Shown here in pieces: positions 9,721 to 19,054 of a DNA stretch of 64,000 bases. Made by a program: the position numbers and the translations under genes. The notes below the pieces were generated by a model. That model was not told where the DNA came from. It ran no database searches and was given only the letters and a program-made list of their open reading frames with translations. The DNA lies in contig JACKII010000001.1 of the NCBI GenBank assembly GCA_020638555.1, positions 1 through 64,000 of the forward strand, written 5' to 3'. The first letter of the stretch is position 1. The number at the start of each line of letters is the position of its first letter. Origin of the DNA: Alphaproteobacteria bacterium. Lineage in GTDB: Bacteria > Pseudomonadota > Alphaproteobacteria > Bin95.

Positions 9721-10644
9721 TCAGGCTGCCAAAATCCCATTGATAAATTTTTGTTGCTGCTGGGCCTGTGGAGATGTGGGCAAGGCGTCAGTCTTGTCCA
9801 TCATATCCAGCAGGCCGGTTTCATACGCTTCTGCCGGTGTCCGGCCGTCAAGGGCTGAGTGCGGGCGGGTGGCATTGTAGAAAGTCAGCCACTCGCCGAT
9901 GACGCGCCTTGCGGCAAAGCCGTCGGCAATCTCGTGCAGGTAGATAGCCTCGTATTTCAGCGACCGCCAGAGGCGCTCGATGAACACGTTGTCGAGCCAG
10001 CGGCCGCGCCCGTCCATGCTGATCCGGATCTCGTGCGCCTGCAGAAGGCCGGTGAAATCGGAACTGGTGAACTGGCTGCCCTGGTCGGTATTGAAGATCT
10101 CCGGCTTGCCGTAGCGCGTCAGCGCTTCGTCCAGTGCTTCGACGCAAAAGTCGGCGTGCATGGTATTCGACAGCCGCCACGACAGCACCCTGCGGGAGTG
10201 CCAATCCATGATCGCCACCAGATACAGGAACCCGCGTTGGACAGGGATGTAGGTGATGTCGCTGCACCAAGCCTGGTTCGGGCGGCCAATGACCAGGTCT
10301 TTGAGAAGATACGGATAGATCCGATGCTCCGGATGTGGCTCGCTGGTCTTCGGCGCCTGGTAGATCGCCTGCAGGCCCATCAATCGCATCAGCCGGCGAA
10401 CCCGATGCCGGCCGACCGGGTGCCCGTCCCGGCGTAATTGGCGCATGATCTGCCGGCTGCCATAGAAGGGACAGGCCAGGTAGATCTCGTCGATCCGCCG
10501 CATCAACGCCAGCGTCTCCGCATTGGCAGGCCGCGGGCGGTAGTACAGCGACGACCGACTGATCGCCACCAGACGGCATTGCCGGCTCAGGCTCAACTTG
10601 GGATGGTCGGGCTCGATCATGGCCTGGCGAACGTCCCGGCTCAT
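9721..10644 (-). CDS. IS3-family transposase OrfB (DDE integrase core)
   Basis: 307-residue catalytic part of the IS3 transposase. An HTH_21-like start (LSLSRQCRLVAISRSSLYY) precedes the rve integrase core. The DDE residues are visible in WCSDITYIPV, IFNTDQGSQF and DNVFIERLWRSLKYE. It overlaps orfA by ATGA, so it is either translationally coupled or produced by frameshifting as an OrfAB fusion. Appears intact. Confidence 0.92.
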   Translation of the reverse strand: MSRDVRQAMIEPDHPKLSLSRQCRLVAISRSSLYYRPRPANAETLALMRRIDEIYLACPFYGSRQIMRQLRRDGHPVGRHRVRRLMRLMGLQAIYQAPKTSEPHPEHRIYPYLLKDLVIGRPNQAWCSDITYIPVQRGFLYLVAIMDWHSRRVLSWRLSNTMHADFCVEALDEALTRYGKPEIFNTDQGSQFTSSDFTGLLQAHEIRISMDGRGRWLDNVFIERLWRSLKYEAIYLHEIADGFAARRVIGEWLTFYNATRPHSALDGRTPAEAYETGLLDMMDKTDALPTSPQAQQQQKFINGILAA

Positions 10645-10922
10645 CGCTTGAGCCCTCGTGCCAAAAAATCCCGTTCCACCGTCAATTCGCCGATCTTCGC
10701 GTGCAGATCGCGAACAGCCGCCTCATGATCCCGCTCCGTCTTTTCGGCCTTGTCCGAAAACACACCGCTCAGGCCATCGACCGCCTGCTTCTTCCAGGTG
10801 CTCACCTGGTTGGGATGCACGCCGTACTTTGCAGCGATGTCCTGGATCGGACGTTCACCCCGCAGCGCTTCCAGCGCAACCTTGGCCTTGAACTCACCCG
10901 TAAATCGGCGACGCTTCGCCAT
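10641..10922 (-). CDS. IS3-family transposase OrfA (HTH)
   Basis: 93-residue DNA-binding protein of the IS3 element, starting MAKRRRFTGEFKAKVALEAL. A helix-turn-helix covers IQDIAAKYGVHPNQVSTWKK and a C-terminal leucine-zipper-like coiled coil ends at LARGLKR. The ATG at 10922 follows a GGAGG-type site; a longer in-frame start upstream lies in the terminal repeat region and is less likely. Confidence 0.9.
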   Translation of the reverse strand: MAKRRRFTGEFKAKVALEALRGERPIQDIAAKYGVHPNQVSTWKKQAVDGLSGVFSDKAEKTERDHEAAVRDLHAKIGELTVERDFLARGLKR

Positions 10923-10984
10923 ACTTGGTTCCTCCGATGCTCGGTGGAACACACCTTAAGCCCTTGTCCAACTTTTCGGGACCA

Positions 10985-12493
10985 GCTCTCCTGCCCGAAA
11001 TTATCGATCACTTCCTGGGTCCGAACATCAGCTTCAACGCTCCCGCCGTCCACCCGCGCCACCTGACTCTCAGAGAGGTTCAGGTCCGCCTGCAGGCGCT
11101 CTGCGAGCCAGGAGACAGTGGCGATTCGCTCAGAGAAGATAACGAGCCGGTCTCGCAGGGCTTTTCCGGTCCAGCGTAGGTCACGCAGCATCTGGATTAA
11201 ATCCTGATACTTGGTGAAGGCGGCCGTATCGATCGCGGCCACATGATCTGCGAGCGCCTTGAGCCGCTCCCGATCCTCTTCCGTCCCGCGGGCGGTACCG
11301 TTCTCAATCCCGCGGATGCGGCGGGTGAGCGTTTCGAGGCAGGCGGCTGGGCTCGAGAAGATCGCCTTGGCTAGCGTAGTCCGAAATAGGTCGATGGCGC
11401 GGCTTCGGGTTGATTGTTCATCGAGGTCTAATTGAAGCTCGGCAATCGACTGATAGGCGATCTCTTCTTCCGTGCTCAGCGGGAAATTTCGGCGGATCAG
11501 TTCTCGCTTTGGCACTTGCTGTCCGATATCCGCCGCGACGTTCTTGTCCGACCGAAACCTTCTGACCACCAAATCCTCGATATCCGATCGGTGCAGCCGG
11601 GTCGGGTCAGGAACCCGAGTCGGGTCCAGCATTTCGATCAGGCTGGCGAAGCTTTCCTGGGACCCGTCATGTGGTGTGGCGGTCAACAAAAGCAGAGAAT
11701 CGGTCCGGCGGGACAGGAGTTGGGCAAGTTCGGCACGTTGAGACTTTAACCCAACGGCCGCCTTCCGTGCCGCCGCATTATGCGCCTCGTCAATGATGAT
11801 CAAATCCCAATAGGAGTGCTTGATTGCATCTCGAATTTGAGCGTCTCGTTTCAGTGTGTCGATTGAAACAATAGAGCGATCGAACTGATCGAACACGTTG
11901 TAATGCGCAGGAATCCTGTTCCGCATCCGCCGTATAGCTGCGCTATCGAGACGAGACAGCGGGATCGAGAACCGGGTCCAGAACTCCTTCTGAAACTGAG
12001 TGAGCATAGCCCGGGTTGTGACGACAAGGATTCGGTCTGCTCGGCCACGCAGCGCCAGTTCAGAAGTGATCAGTCCCGCCTCGAGGGTTTTCCCGAGGCC
12101 GACATCATCGGCAATGAGCAAGCGAACCCGATCCTGCGCCAAAGCGCGCTCTACAGGCAGGTGCTGGAATGTCAGGTCATCTATCGCGGCGCGCCCCAAA
12201 GTCAGCGGCTGGCGGGTTGTCGTGGGTGTATTTCTGAATGCCGCCTCCAGATGAAGCTTTGTGTCTATGAGTCCTGATGACGTGTCGGAAACAAGGCGCA
12301 CCGCGGCAGGATCCAGGATCCGTGTGTCTTTTTCTAAGTCCCAGACGAAACGAGCTTCCTTGTCTCGAACAAGGCCTGAAAGTCCACGGCAATGGATTTC
12401 ACGATATCCCTGTTTGAGCATTGAGGTGCCCAGCACTTTCCAAGTGACCGAGCGCAATTGGATGACATGGCCTGGCTGAGGTACTGAACTCAT
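10985..12493 (-). pseudogene. SNF2/HepA-type helicase, 3' end lost to IS insertion
   Basis: About 502 residues remain of a helicase that would normally be near 900-1000. Walker A is ADDVGLGKT (128-136), DEAH is at 235-238 and TATP at 271-274. The second RecA lobe begins (LVIFSERIATVSWLAERLQ) but stops at VIDNFGQE, exactly at the IS3 end; motifs V and VI are missing and are not found on the other side. The start is an ATG with AGGAG 9 nt upstream. The N-terminal lobe resembles helicases of anti-phage loci such as DISARM DrmD, but no DISARM partner is here. Confidence 0.85.
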
Positions 12494-12521
12494 GCTGTGG
12501 CTCCTGGTAACGCTTCGCGGT

Positions 12522-12638
12522 TCAGCAGATGATCTGTTGGTCCCCCCTGGCGACGGGACCGGTGTCAAGGCCGAGGCTCTTGAGCGCGGAGTAGAGCAGC
12601 GCCTTTCGCACCGAGACCTCGGCTTTTCTACCCTTCAT
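12522..12638 (-). CDS. Small ORF upstream of helicase, unknown
   Basis: A 38-residue frame starting MKGRKAEVSVRKALLYSALK and ending in DQQIIC. Its ATG overlaps the stop of the upstream coding fragment (stop codon at 12628-12630), and the helicase ATG follows 28 bp after its own stop. This spacing suggests translational coupling in one operon. It has no recognised domain and could be chance. Confidence 0.35.
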   Translation of the reverse strand: MKGRKAEVSVRKALLYSALKSLGLDTGPVARGDQQIIC

Positions 12639-12778
12639 GCTGTAAGTCGAGAGCTATGACTTCCTGCTGCGTCTCCCGCAGCTCGGGGTGCGGTCTGATC
12701 GCGCTGGATGCTTGGTGCACTGATATTCCGAACTGACCCATCAGATCGCTGACCTGCTTCCCGAGAATTGGGCCGTCC
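12628..12778 (-). pseudogene. 3' fragment of unknown gene, cut by IS end
   Basis: An open frame of about 50 residues on the minus strand (QVSDLMGQFGISVHQASSAI ... LDLQHEG) ends in TAG and has protein-like composition. Its upstream side meets an IS3-type terminus at 12779, so it looks like the remaining C-terminus of a gene that preceded the small ORF and helicase. No family was recognised. Confidence 0.35.
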
Positions 12779-12860
12779 TGAACTGGAATTTTCCACCAGT
12801 TTCCCAGTCAGGAAGGAGGAAGGTTCCATGAAGCGATCGAAGTTCACGGATGCGCAGGGG
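12779..12860 (+). mobile_element. IS3-family (IS407-like) 5' end relic
   Basis: Begins TGAACTGGAATTTTCCACC, a terminal-repeat-like sequence, then a GGAAGGAGGAAGG ribosome site and an ATG at 12828 with the start of an orfA (MKRSKFTDAQ). Homology is lost after about ten codons. Probably the left tip of a decayed element related to the orfB fragment near 17.7 kb. Confidence 0.55.
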
Positions 12861-14827
12861 GCAGGGTCAGGGCCTGCGTACGAATTCGGCACGAATAGCA
12901 ATTTGCAGTCCCACCAACAGTAGAAACACAGAAATAAAGCTCACCACACCTCGCCGCACCGTCCAAAATCGATTATAGCTCTATGCATCATCAGTTAGGG
13001 ATGCATCCGGACGCGGCCAAAGTGTCTTGGCGGTTTGAAGCAGCACCTCTCCTCGACTCAAAATATCATGCTCGTCCCATTTACTGTGCTCGCGTTCGCG
13101 AAATGGCGCATTGAGCCGAAGATCACTGAGGTTCCCAATCTCCCGCGCCTTGTCCTTAAATGGACCGTTGCTGATTGACGTATTCAGCGGACCAGTCAGA
13201 AGTGTCAGATTACCGACCGTGTGTAAAAGACGTTGGCGTCGCTGCTCCGTCGTCTCCTCTCCGTTGAGGGGAAGATCATTTGGCAACGGATAATGCGCCT
13301 CCCATTCTTGAGGCAAGAGGTGCTCTACCGTTAGCTGCTCCGGTAAGACAAATGTTTCTGATTTGCTTGTTCGGAGCGCCTCGTTGAGGGCCCGAAGGAT
13401 CATAGCGCTCCTGTCGGAACGTGATTTCACATAGAGGGGCGTATTAAGCCAGCCATAACGAAAGGCCTGGTCCGACGGCCATAGGACAGTCGGCTCGTTC
13501 GATTTAAGCAATTCAGCACGCGCCACTTTGGCCATGTCTTCTGCCCGTTCGCTGGCCCGTTTGAGACGACGAAGCAGGCTTAGAAAGAAGCGGTTGTAGT
13601 TCTTTGTGGTCATCTGACATATGAAGCGTCTCACCAAGTAGGACTCAAGATCGGCTATAATTCTATCTCGCGCATCAGGACTAAGTCGCTCAGGGGTCAG
13701 TTCCATTAAAAGAAGCAAGATGGGGTGGACCGTACTGGTATCGAGTGATCGCAACCGGCGTGCAAAGACCGACACGCGGTCAATGCCCTGCGGTAGGATT
13801 AGTCGAGCGAAATGGTCGCTGTGGCTCTTCAGGCTGGCGAGGTAATCTTCAGTCGTAGCCTGGGAGTTGGCATACCAGTCGCGAAATTCGCGAAAAAGCC
13901 GACCAATATTGAGATCGCGTTCGGTACGCACTGTCAAATCATGGAAGACAAACAAGTCGATGCGGGGCCGCGTCAGCCGGCCCTGGCGCTCGATCAAATG
14001 CCAAAACCGGTCTTCGCCTCGGGCATCCCGTTCATCAACTCGGCGCTCATCAAAATGCTGCCAATAACTTGTATAGAGACTGTCAATATCCTTGCCCTTA
14101 CCAGACGCATCCAGAAAGACGGTGTTACGAATGAGATCCGACGGCAGGAGCGGCTGGCCCCGGGCATTCAGGGTCTCGAAAATAACCTGCGGGTCATCGC
14201 GCTCTTCCAACTCTATAACCACGACTTGGAGTGTCGTTTTGAGTGCATGAAGGATGGCGTAAAGTCTGTCCGCCCGCGAAGAGACCTGCAGAGCTTCAGC
14301 CTCGCCTACGTCTTCACCGCCATCCTCTGCCCCGCTGACGAACCCTGAAATGGAATCATAAAAAAAGCTGTAGGCTTCGGCCAGTTTAGGGAGTGGGATC
14401 TTGCCCCCGTCCGGACCTGTGCCGAGCCTAGCCTTAACATTCTGGATGGAACCGGCGGTCATCACGGTCTTGAAGACTGCGCGATCGGCATTTGTTGGCC
14501 AAACCTTCAGCCGCTCTTCCGACTCGGAGTCGCGCACCGGATTGAAGGTAAGGCGGCTGGCGTCATCAGCCACTTCATCTCTCACAGCCTCAGCGAAATC
14601 GCGGAGCGCCGCTAGAAACACTTGGAGCGTAGTAAGGCGCTGCTGGCCATCGATGACCTCGGAGCGGGCAAGACCGCGGCCGAAAACCTTGGCCACGTTA
14701 AAAACCACGGCGCCCAGGAAATGGCTTGTCGTTGCCTGCCTTTGTTCCTTCAAGGCGACCAAGCAATTGCGTGCCTGACGCTCAATATCCTCCCACAAGG
14801 GCTCCCATTGATCTTCGAGTGTCCACA

Positions 14828-14835
14828 CATAAGCG
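14828..14835. repeat. 8-bp target duplication, left of IS66
   Basis: CATAAGCG immediately left of the IS66 terminal repeat; identical to 17352-17359. Confidence 0.95.
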
Positions 14836-14911
14836 GTAAGCGATGCGCACGCCCCACGTTGCTGATTGTGTGATTGAGCGGTTGAACGATCCTGATGAGA
14901 AGGATCGTGAG

Positions 14912-15331
14912 ATGAAACGTTTCGACCAAAACGACATCGGTTTGTTAGACGACGTTCGCGACCGTGTTTCGCGAATGGAGGTTCTGGAGGGACCGACGGG
15001 CCGTCGGTCTTGGCCGGACGATGTGAAGGCACGGATCGTGGCCGAGAGTTTCGAGTCTGGAGCGCGGGTGTGCGATGTGGCGCGGCGCCATGGGCTGGCG
15101 CCCCAGCATCTCTCCACCTGGCGGGGCCTGGCGCGCAAGGGAAAGCTCGACGTCGCCATTGGGCCAGAGGATATGCCGGCTTTCTCGGCACTCGAGATTT
15201 TGGACGACGAGGCTTCGGCATGTTCGACGCCGATCGAGATCGAGGCCGACGGCATCACGATCCGTCTCGGCGCCGACACGCCGGCCGATCGGATCGCCGA
15301 GATCGCCGCCGCCTTGCGCCTCGCCCGGTGA
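14912..15331 (+). CDS. tnpA: IS66 accessory protein TnpA
   Basis: 139 residues from the ATG at 14912 (an in-frame ATG at 14843 is closer to the IS end). An HTH segment is visible: RIVAESFESGARVCDVARRH followed by GLAPQHLSTWR. The C-terminal half is acidic. TnpA is the DNA-binding helper of IS66 transposition. Its stop overlaps the GTG start of tnpB. Confidence 0.88.
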   Translation: MKRFDQNDIGLLDDVRDRVSRMEVLEGPTGRRSWPDDVKARIVAESFESGARVCDVARRHGLAPQHLSTWRGLARKGKLDVAIGPEDMPAFSALEILDDEASACSTPIEIEADGITIRLGADTPADRIAEIAAALRLAR

Positions 15332-15681
15332 TCGTTCCCTTCCAGGCGGTCAAGATCGTGATCGCAACCAAGCCCGTGGACTTCCGCAAGGGCCATGACG
15401 GGCTTGCCGCCTATGTCGAGAAGGAACTCGGGCTGAAGGCGCATTCCGGGATCGTCGTGGTCTTTCGTGCCAAGCGCGCCGACCGGATCAAGGTCCTGGT
15501 CTGGGATGGAAACGGGCTCGTGCTGACCTACAAGCGGCTGGAGGCGGGGAAGTTCGCCTGGCCGGCGATCAAGGACGGTGTGATGCGGCTTTCGAAGGCG
15601 CAGTTCGAGGCCCTGTTCGAAGGGCTCGACTGGCGCCGGGTGCATGGCCGGCGGGTGCGCCCGCCGGTTGCGACGGAGTGA
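15328..15681 (+). CDS. tnpB: IS66 accessory protein TnpB
   Basis: 117 residues with GTG start in a GTGA overlap with tnpA. The IS66 Orf2 signature KPVDFRKGHDGLAAYV is near residue 17, followed by LVWDGNGLVLTYKRLEAGKF and MRLSKAQFEALFEGLDW. Helper protein of unclear biochemical role required for IS66 transposition. Confidence 0.93.
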   Translation: MIVPFQAVKIVIATKPVDFRKGHDGLAAYVEKELGLKAHSGIVVVFRAKRADRIKVLVWDGNGLVLTYKRLEAGKFAWPAIKDGVMRLSKAQFEALFEGLDWRRVHGRRVRPPVATE

Positions 15682-15736
15682 TTCAGGCGGCATCTCAAAG
15701 GCCGTCGGCCGGCGATCTGGCAGTATAATCCATGGC

Positions 15737-17323
15737 ATGTCAGCTGCCCCAAGCGATCTCGATTTGAGCGTCCTGCCGCCGGAATACCGGGCGGCTTTTG
15801 AAACGCTGCAGACACAGATTGCCGCCCTGAGCTCGGACAATTCCGCCCTGGCGGTATCGAACCGGCGTCTTGAAGCGCTGATCAAGGAATTGCGTCATGC
15901 GCTGCACGGCCGGAAATCGGAGAAGCTGACAGTAGACGAGCGTCAGCTTGCGTTCGAAGATCTGGAGACTGCGGTGGCAGAGGTCGAAACCGCGTCGGCA
16001 GCAGCCCACGCGACGCCTTCAGCGTCGCGCCCAAGACCGGCGGCTGTCAACCGCAACATCGGTAACCTGCCAGAGCATCTGCCTCGGATCGAGGAGATCA
16101 TCGAGCCGGAGAGCCTCGAATGCCCCTGCGGTTGCGGGGCCATGCACCGGATCGGCGAAGACCGCACGGAGCGGCTCGACATTGTGCCGGCCCAGTTGCG
16201 CGTGATCGTGACCATCCGGCCGAAATACGCCTGCCGGATCTGCACCGACGGCGTGAGACAGGCGCCGGCGCGACCCTGGCTGATCGAAGGCGCGTTGCCC
16301 ACGGAGGGCGCGATCGCCCACGTGCTGGTCTCGAAATATGCCGACCACTGTCCGCTTTATCGCCAATCCCAAATCCTGGCGCGTTCGGGCATTCAAATCG
16401 ACCGCTCAACGCTGGCAGGATGGGTCGGCAAGGCAGCCTTCCACCTCGGCCCTGTCGTCGATCGTCTGGCCGAGCACCTGAAACGGTCGACCAAACTCTT
16501 TATGGACGAGACCACGGCGCCGGTCTTGGACCCAGGCAAGGGCAGAACCAAGACCGGATATTTTTGGACGCTGGCCCGCGACGATCGCCGCTGGGGCGGC
16601 CCGGACCCACCGGGCGTCGTCTACTTCTACGCACCCGGCCGCGGCGGCGGACATGCCGAGACCTTCCTGGACGGCTTCGACGGCATTCTCCAGATCGACG
16701 GCTATGCCGGCTACAACCGGCTCACTCGACTGTCGCGCAAGGGCGGCACTCCGCTCACTGTCGCCCACTGCTGGGCGCATGCGCGGCGCAAGCTCCGCGA
16801 GGTCTTCGAACGCGACGGCTCGGCCATCGCCCGCGAAGGGCTCGAGCGCATCGCCGGGTTCTACGAGATCGAAGACGAGATCCGCGGCACCGATGCCGGC
16901 CACCGCCTGGCCGTCCGTCAAGCACGAACGGCGCACCTGGTCGCCAACTTCCGGGAATGGCTGAACGCTGCCCGCGCGCGGGTGTCTGCAAAATCGCGCC
17001 TGGGTGAAAAGCTCGGCTACATCCACCGCCATTGGGACGGGCTGCAGACCTTCCTGACCGACGGCCGCGTCGAGATCGACTCCAATGCCGTCGAGAACCT
17101 TGTGCGCCCGATTGCCCTCAACAGAAAGAACGCACTCTTCGCCGGCCACGACGAGGGCGCCAAGGCCTGGGGCCGGATTGCCTCCCTGATCGAAACGGCA
17201 AAGATCAACGGTGTCGAACCGTTCGCCTATCTGAAAGGGACACTCGAAGCCATCGCGGGCGGCCACCCCAACGACCGCCTCGACGAGCTCTTGCCCTGGA
17301 ATTGGACACCTACGTCAAGCTGA
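15737..17323 (+). CDS. tnpC: IS66 transposase TnpC
   Basis: 528 residues. An N-terminal leucine-zipper segment (LQTQIAALSSDNSALAVSNR) is followed by a zinc-finger-like CPCGCGAMHRIGEDRTERLD region, then the DDE core with KLFMDETTAPVLDPG, LQIDGYAGYNRL and IDSNAVENLVRPIALNRKN, and a C-terminal IS66_C region ending LDELLPWNW. The ATG at 15737 is chosen over upstream codons that overlap tnpB. Full length and probably active. Confidence 0.95.
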   Translation: MSAAPSDLDLSVLPPEYRAAFETLQTQIAALSSDNSALAVSNRRLEALIKELRHALHGRKSEKLTVDERQLAFEDLETAVAEVETASAAAHATPSASRPRPAAVNRNIGNLPEHLPRIEEIIEPESLECPCGCGAMHRIGEDRTERLDIVPAQLRVIVTIRPKYACRICTDGVRQAPARPWLIEGALPTEGAIAHVLVSKYADHCPLYRQSQILARSGIQIDRSTLAGWVGKAAFHLGPVVDRLAEHLKRSTKLFMDETTAPVLDPGKGRTKTGYFWTLARDDRRWGGPDPPGVVYFYAPGRGGGHAETFLDGFDGILQIDGYAGYNRLTRLSRKGGTPLTVAHCWAHARRKLREVFERDGSAIAREGLERIAGFYEIEDEIRGTDAGHRLAVRQARTAHLVANFREWLNAARARVSAKSRLGEKLGYIHRHWDGLQTFLTDGRVEIDSNAVENLVRPIALNRKNALFAGHDEGAKAWGRIASLIETAKINGVEPFAYLKGTLEAIAGGHPNDRLDELLPWNWTPTSS

Positions 17324-17351
17324 TTGCTACGTGGGCGCACGCATCGCTTAC

Positions 17352-17359
17352 CATAAGCG
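17352..17359. repeat. 8-bp target duplication, right of IS66
   Basis: CATAAGCG immediately right of the IS66 terminal repeat; identical to 14828-14835. Confidence 0.95.
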
Positions 17360-17593
17360 CGCTGAAAGAGCGGAACAGTGTAACGCCGTTCCTTCTCGAA
17401 TATTTCGTGGATCGTCAGTGTTGCCGGCTGCATCGTTCCCCCGCTTAAGTGGCCGCATCTGCGTTCTCATGTCGGTGGTCAGGGCTTTTGGAACGGTCAA
17501 ATTGCTGAGATAGGAGAGTGTTAGCCCATCAAGTGGTACATGCTATGCGGCGACGTGGCGATGTTGCAAGCGAAGGTGTTCACGGGACCGGAG

Positions 17594-18024
17594 TGAGCCT
17601 CCCCTATTGATTTGGTCCACCGTACTGTTCAGGAAAACGAGGGGAGCGGCTCACAACGCTCGTCGCTGGACTTCATGTCGGACCAGTTCGCCATGTGCCG
17701 GCGATTCCGGGTGCTGAACATCGTTGACGATCACACCCGCGAGTGTCCGGGCCAGATCGTGGACTTCTCGATCTCCGGTGAGCGTCTGGCCCACTATCTA
17801 GACGACCTGGCGCTCATTTCACGGGCTGCCGGAAGAGATCGTGCTAGACAATGGCCCGGAGGGCACGTCGAAGGCCATGTTCGACTGGTCGGAGCGGACC
17901 GGCGTCGCCTTGCGTTTCATCAAACCGGGCAAGCCGGTGCAGAACGCCTTCATCGAGAGCTTTAAATGGCCGGTTCCGAGATGAGTGCCGGAACCAGCAC
18001 TGGTGTGGATCAGCATGCAATTTT
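17594..18024 (+). pseudogene. IS3-family OrfB fragment, multiply frameshifted
   Basis: A degenerate integrase core. One frame reads SLDFMSDQFAMCRRFRVLNI and VDDHTREC; a shift leads to LPEEIVLDNGPEGTSKAMF and KPGKPVQNAFIESF; a one-base insertion then gives NGRFRDECRNQHW. These are typical of IS407-type IS3 transposases. It begins with the same IS-end-like sequence seen at 9573 and is cut at its 3' side by the ISL3 end. Confidence 0.8.
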
Positions 18025-18088
18025 GGCTCTGACTCAATTCTGATGCATCTGCGGCAGATGTTGCAACTTTCCAGGGAGGCGTAACAGC

Positions 18089-19054
18089 ATGTTGACGAAG
18101 GCGAGGTTTGGCGATGCGGCGCCGGCGGGATTGAGGATCGAGAGCGTCGAGGCGGGCGGGGACGTCGTTCGGTTGGTCGCGCGGCTACGGCTGGCATCGG
18201 CTGCCTGTCCGGATTGCGGCGTGTCCTCCCGCTCGGCGCATAGTCATTACGAGCGCCGCCTTGCCGATCTGCCGGCGCACGGGCGGCATGTGCGTCTGCG
18301 GGTTCGGATCCGGCGCTTTCGCTGCCTCTCCCCGCGCTGCGCTCGGAAGATCTTCGCCGAACGCCTCGATCCTTCGGTCGCCCGGCGATTTGGCCGGCGT
18401 ATGGAACGGCACGAGGGCATCGTGCGCCACATCGGTCTCGTGCTTGGCGGCCGTCCGGGGGAGCGCACCGCCTCGCGGTTGCTTATTCCGGCGAGCAAAG
18501 ACACGCTTCTCCGTGTCGTCCGCCGTGGCGCGGCGCCGAAACGCAACCTGCCGCGCGTGATCGGGATCGACGACTGGGCGTGGCGCAAGGGACATCGGTA
18601 CGGAACCCTGATCTGCGACCTGGAGCGCCGGAAGGTGATCGACCTCTTGCCAGACCGGGAGGCCGCGACGGCCGCAGCCTGGTTGGCGGCGCGCCCTTCC
18701 ATCGAGATTGTCGCTCGCGATCGCGGTGGCGGGTATGGCTCCGCCGCCCGGCAGGGGCGGCCCGAAGCGAAACAGGTCGCCGACCGCTGGCATTTGATGG
18801 AGAACGCGAGCGCCACCTTCCTCGTCGCTGTCCGTCGCCATATGGGCGAGGCGCGACGCGCGGTCGGACAGGGCCCGATCGACCCGGCGACGCTGACGGC
18901 GGCGGAACGCATCCAGTATGAGGGATGGCGCCGCCGGGTCGAAGACGGGGCTGCGGTTCTGGCACTCCATGGTAGGGGCGGGCCATCCCATAATCACGAT
19001 TTGCCGCCTCTGAAAATCCCCTCAACGACTCCCTCTGATAAGAAAGCTCCCTAG
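18089..19054 (+). pseudogene. ISL3-family transposase, C-terminus lost
   Basis: About 290 residues match ISL3 transposases. The N-terminal zinc-binding part has CPDCGVSSRSAHSHYERRL and CLSPRCARKIFAERL, followed by the DDE core start (PRVIGIDDWAWRKGHRYGTL) and IVARDRGGGYGSAARQG. Homology ends near 18970; the last 30 residues in frame are unrelated and the stop lies at the edge of the IS5 element. A left terminal repeat probably starts near 18025 (GGCTCTGACTCAATTCTGAT). Confidence 0.85.

Larger units (their letters stand above)
9664..10984 (-). mobile_element. IS3-family insertion sequence, complete
   Basis: About 1.32 kb. The outer ends are imperfect inverted repeats: TGGTCC...TTGGACA at 9664 matches TGGTCC...TTGGACA read in from 10984 on the other strand. 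A further GAGAG/CTCTC pairing lies just outside, so the exact end could be 5-6 bp further out. It carries overlapping orfA and orfB. It inserted into the SNF2 helicase gene, whose reading frame stops at 10985. I see no convincing target duplication, consistent with a later deletion on the left side. Confidence 0.85.
14836..17351 (+). mobile_element. IS66-family element, complete with 8-bp duplication
   Basis: 2516 bp bounded by inverted repeats starting GTAAGCGATGCG on both ends and by the 8-bp direct repeat CATAAGCG, as known for the IS66 family. It carries tnpA, tnpB and tnpC in order, all apparently intact. Perfect ends and duplication suggest a recent insertion, into codon 26/27 of the DUF262 gene. 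Confidence 0.97.
12981..17433 (-). pseudogene. DUF262/DUF1524 (GmrSD-like) nuclease, split by IS66
   Basis: Exons of one gene lie at 17433-17360 (N-terminus) and 14835-12981. Joined without the IS66 and one target-duplication copy they give 642 residues in one frame. DUF262 marks are the PLFQRAYVW start motif (residues 21-29) and VIDGQQRLTTLQ (about 85-96). The C-terminal HNH-type DUF1524 shows LTVEHLLPQEW (about 526-536) and HTVGNLTLLTG. This architecture is that of GmrSD-type modification-dependent restriction enzymes, which cut phage DNA with modified bases; the exact target here is unknown. The IS66 falls in the QRAY codons, so the gene is inactive as it stands. Confidence 0.9.

Noticed and set aside
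10985..12493. Complete DISARM system
   Set aside because: Only a partial SNF2 helicase is present; no methyltransferase, DrmA, DrmB or DrmC-like gene in the window.
12860..12980. Hydrophobic frame continuing past the TAG of the DUF262 gene (about 36 codons, GVVSFISVFLLLVGLQIAI)
   Set aside because: It lacks a start of its own and DUF262 proteins do not normally end in a membrane helix; probably chance.
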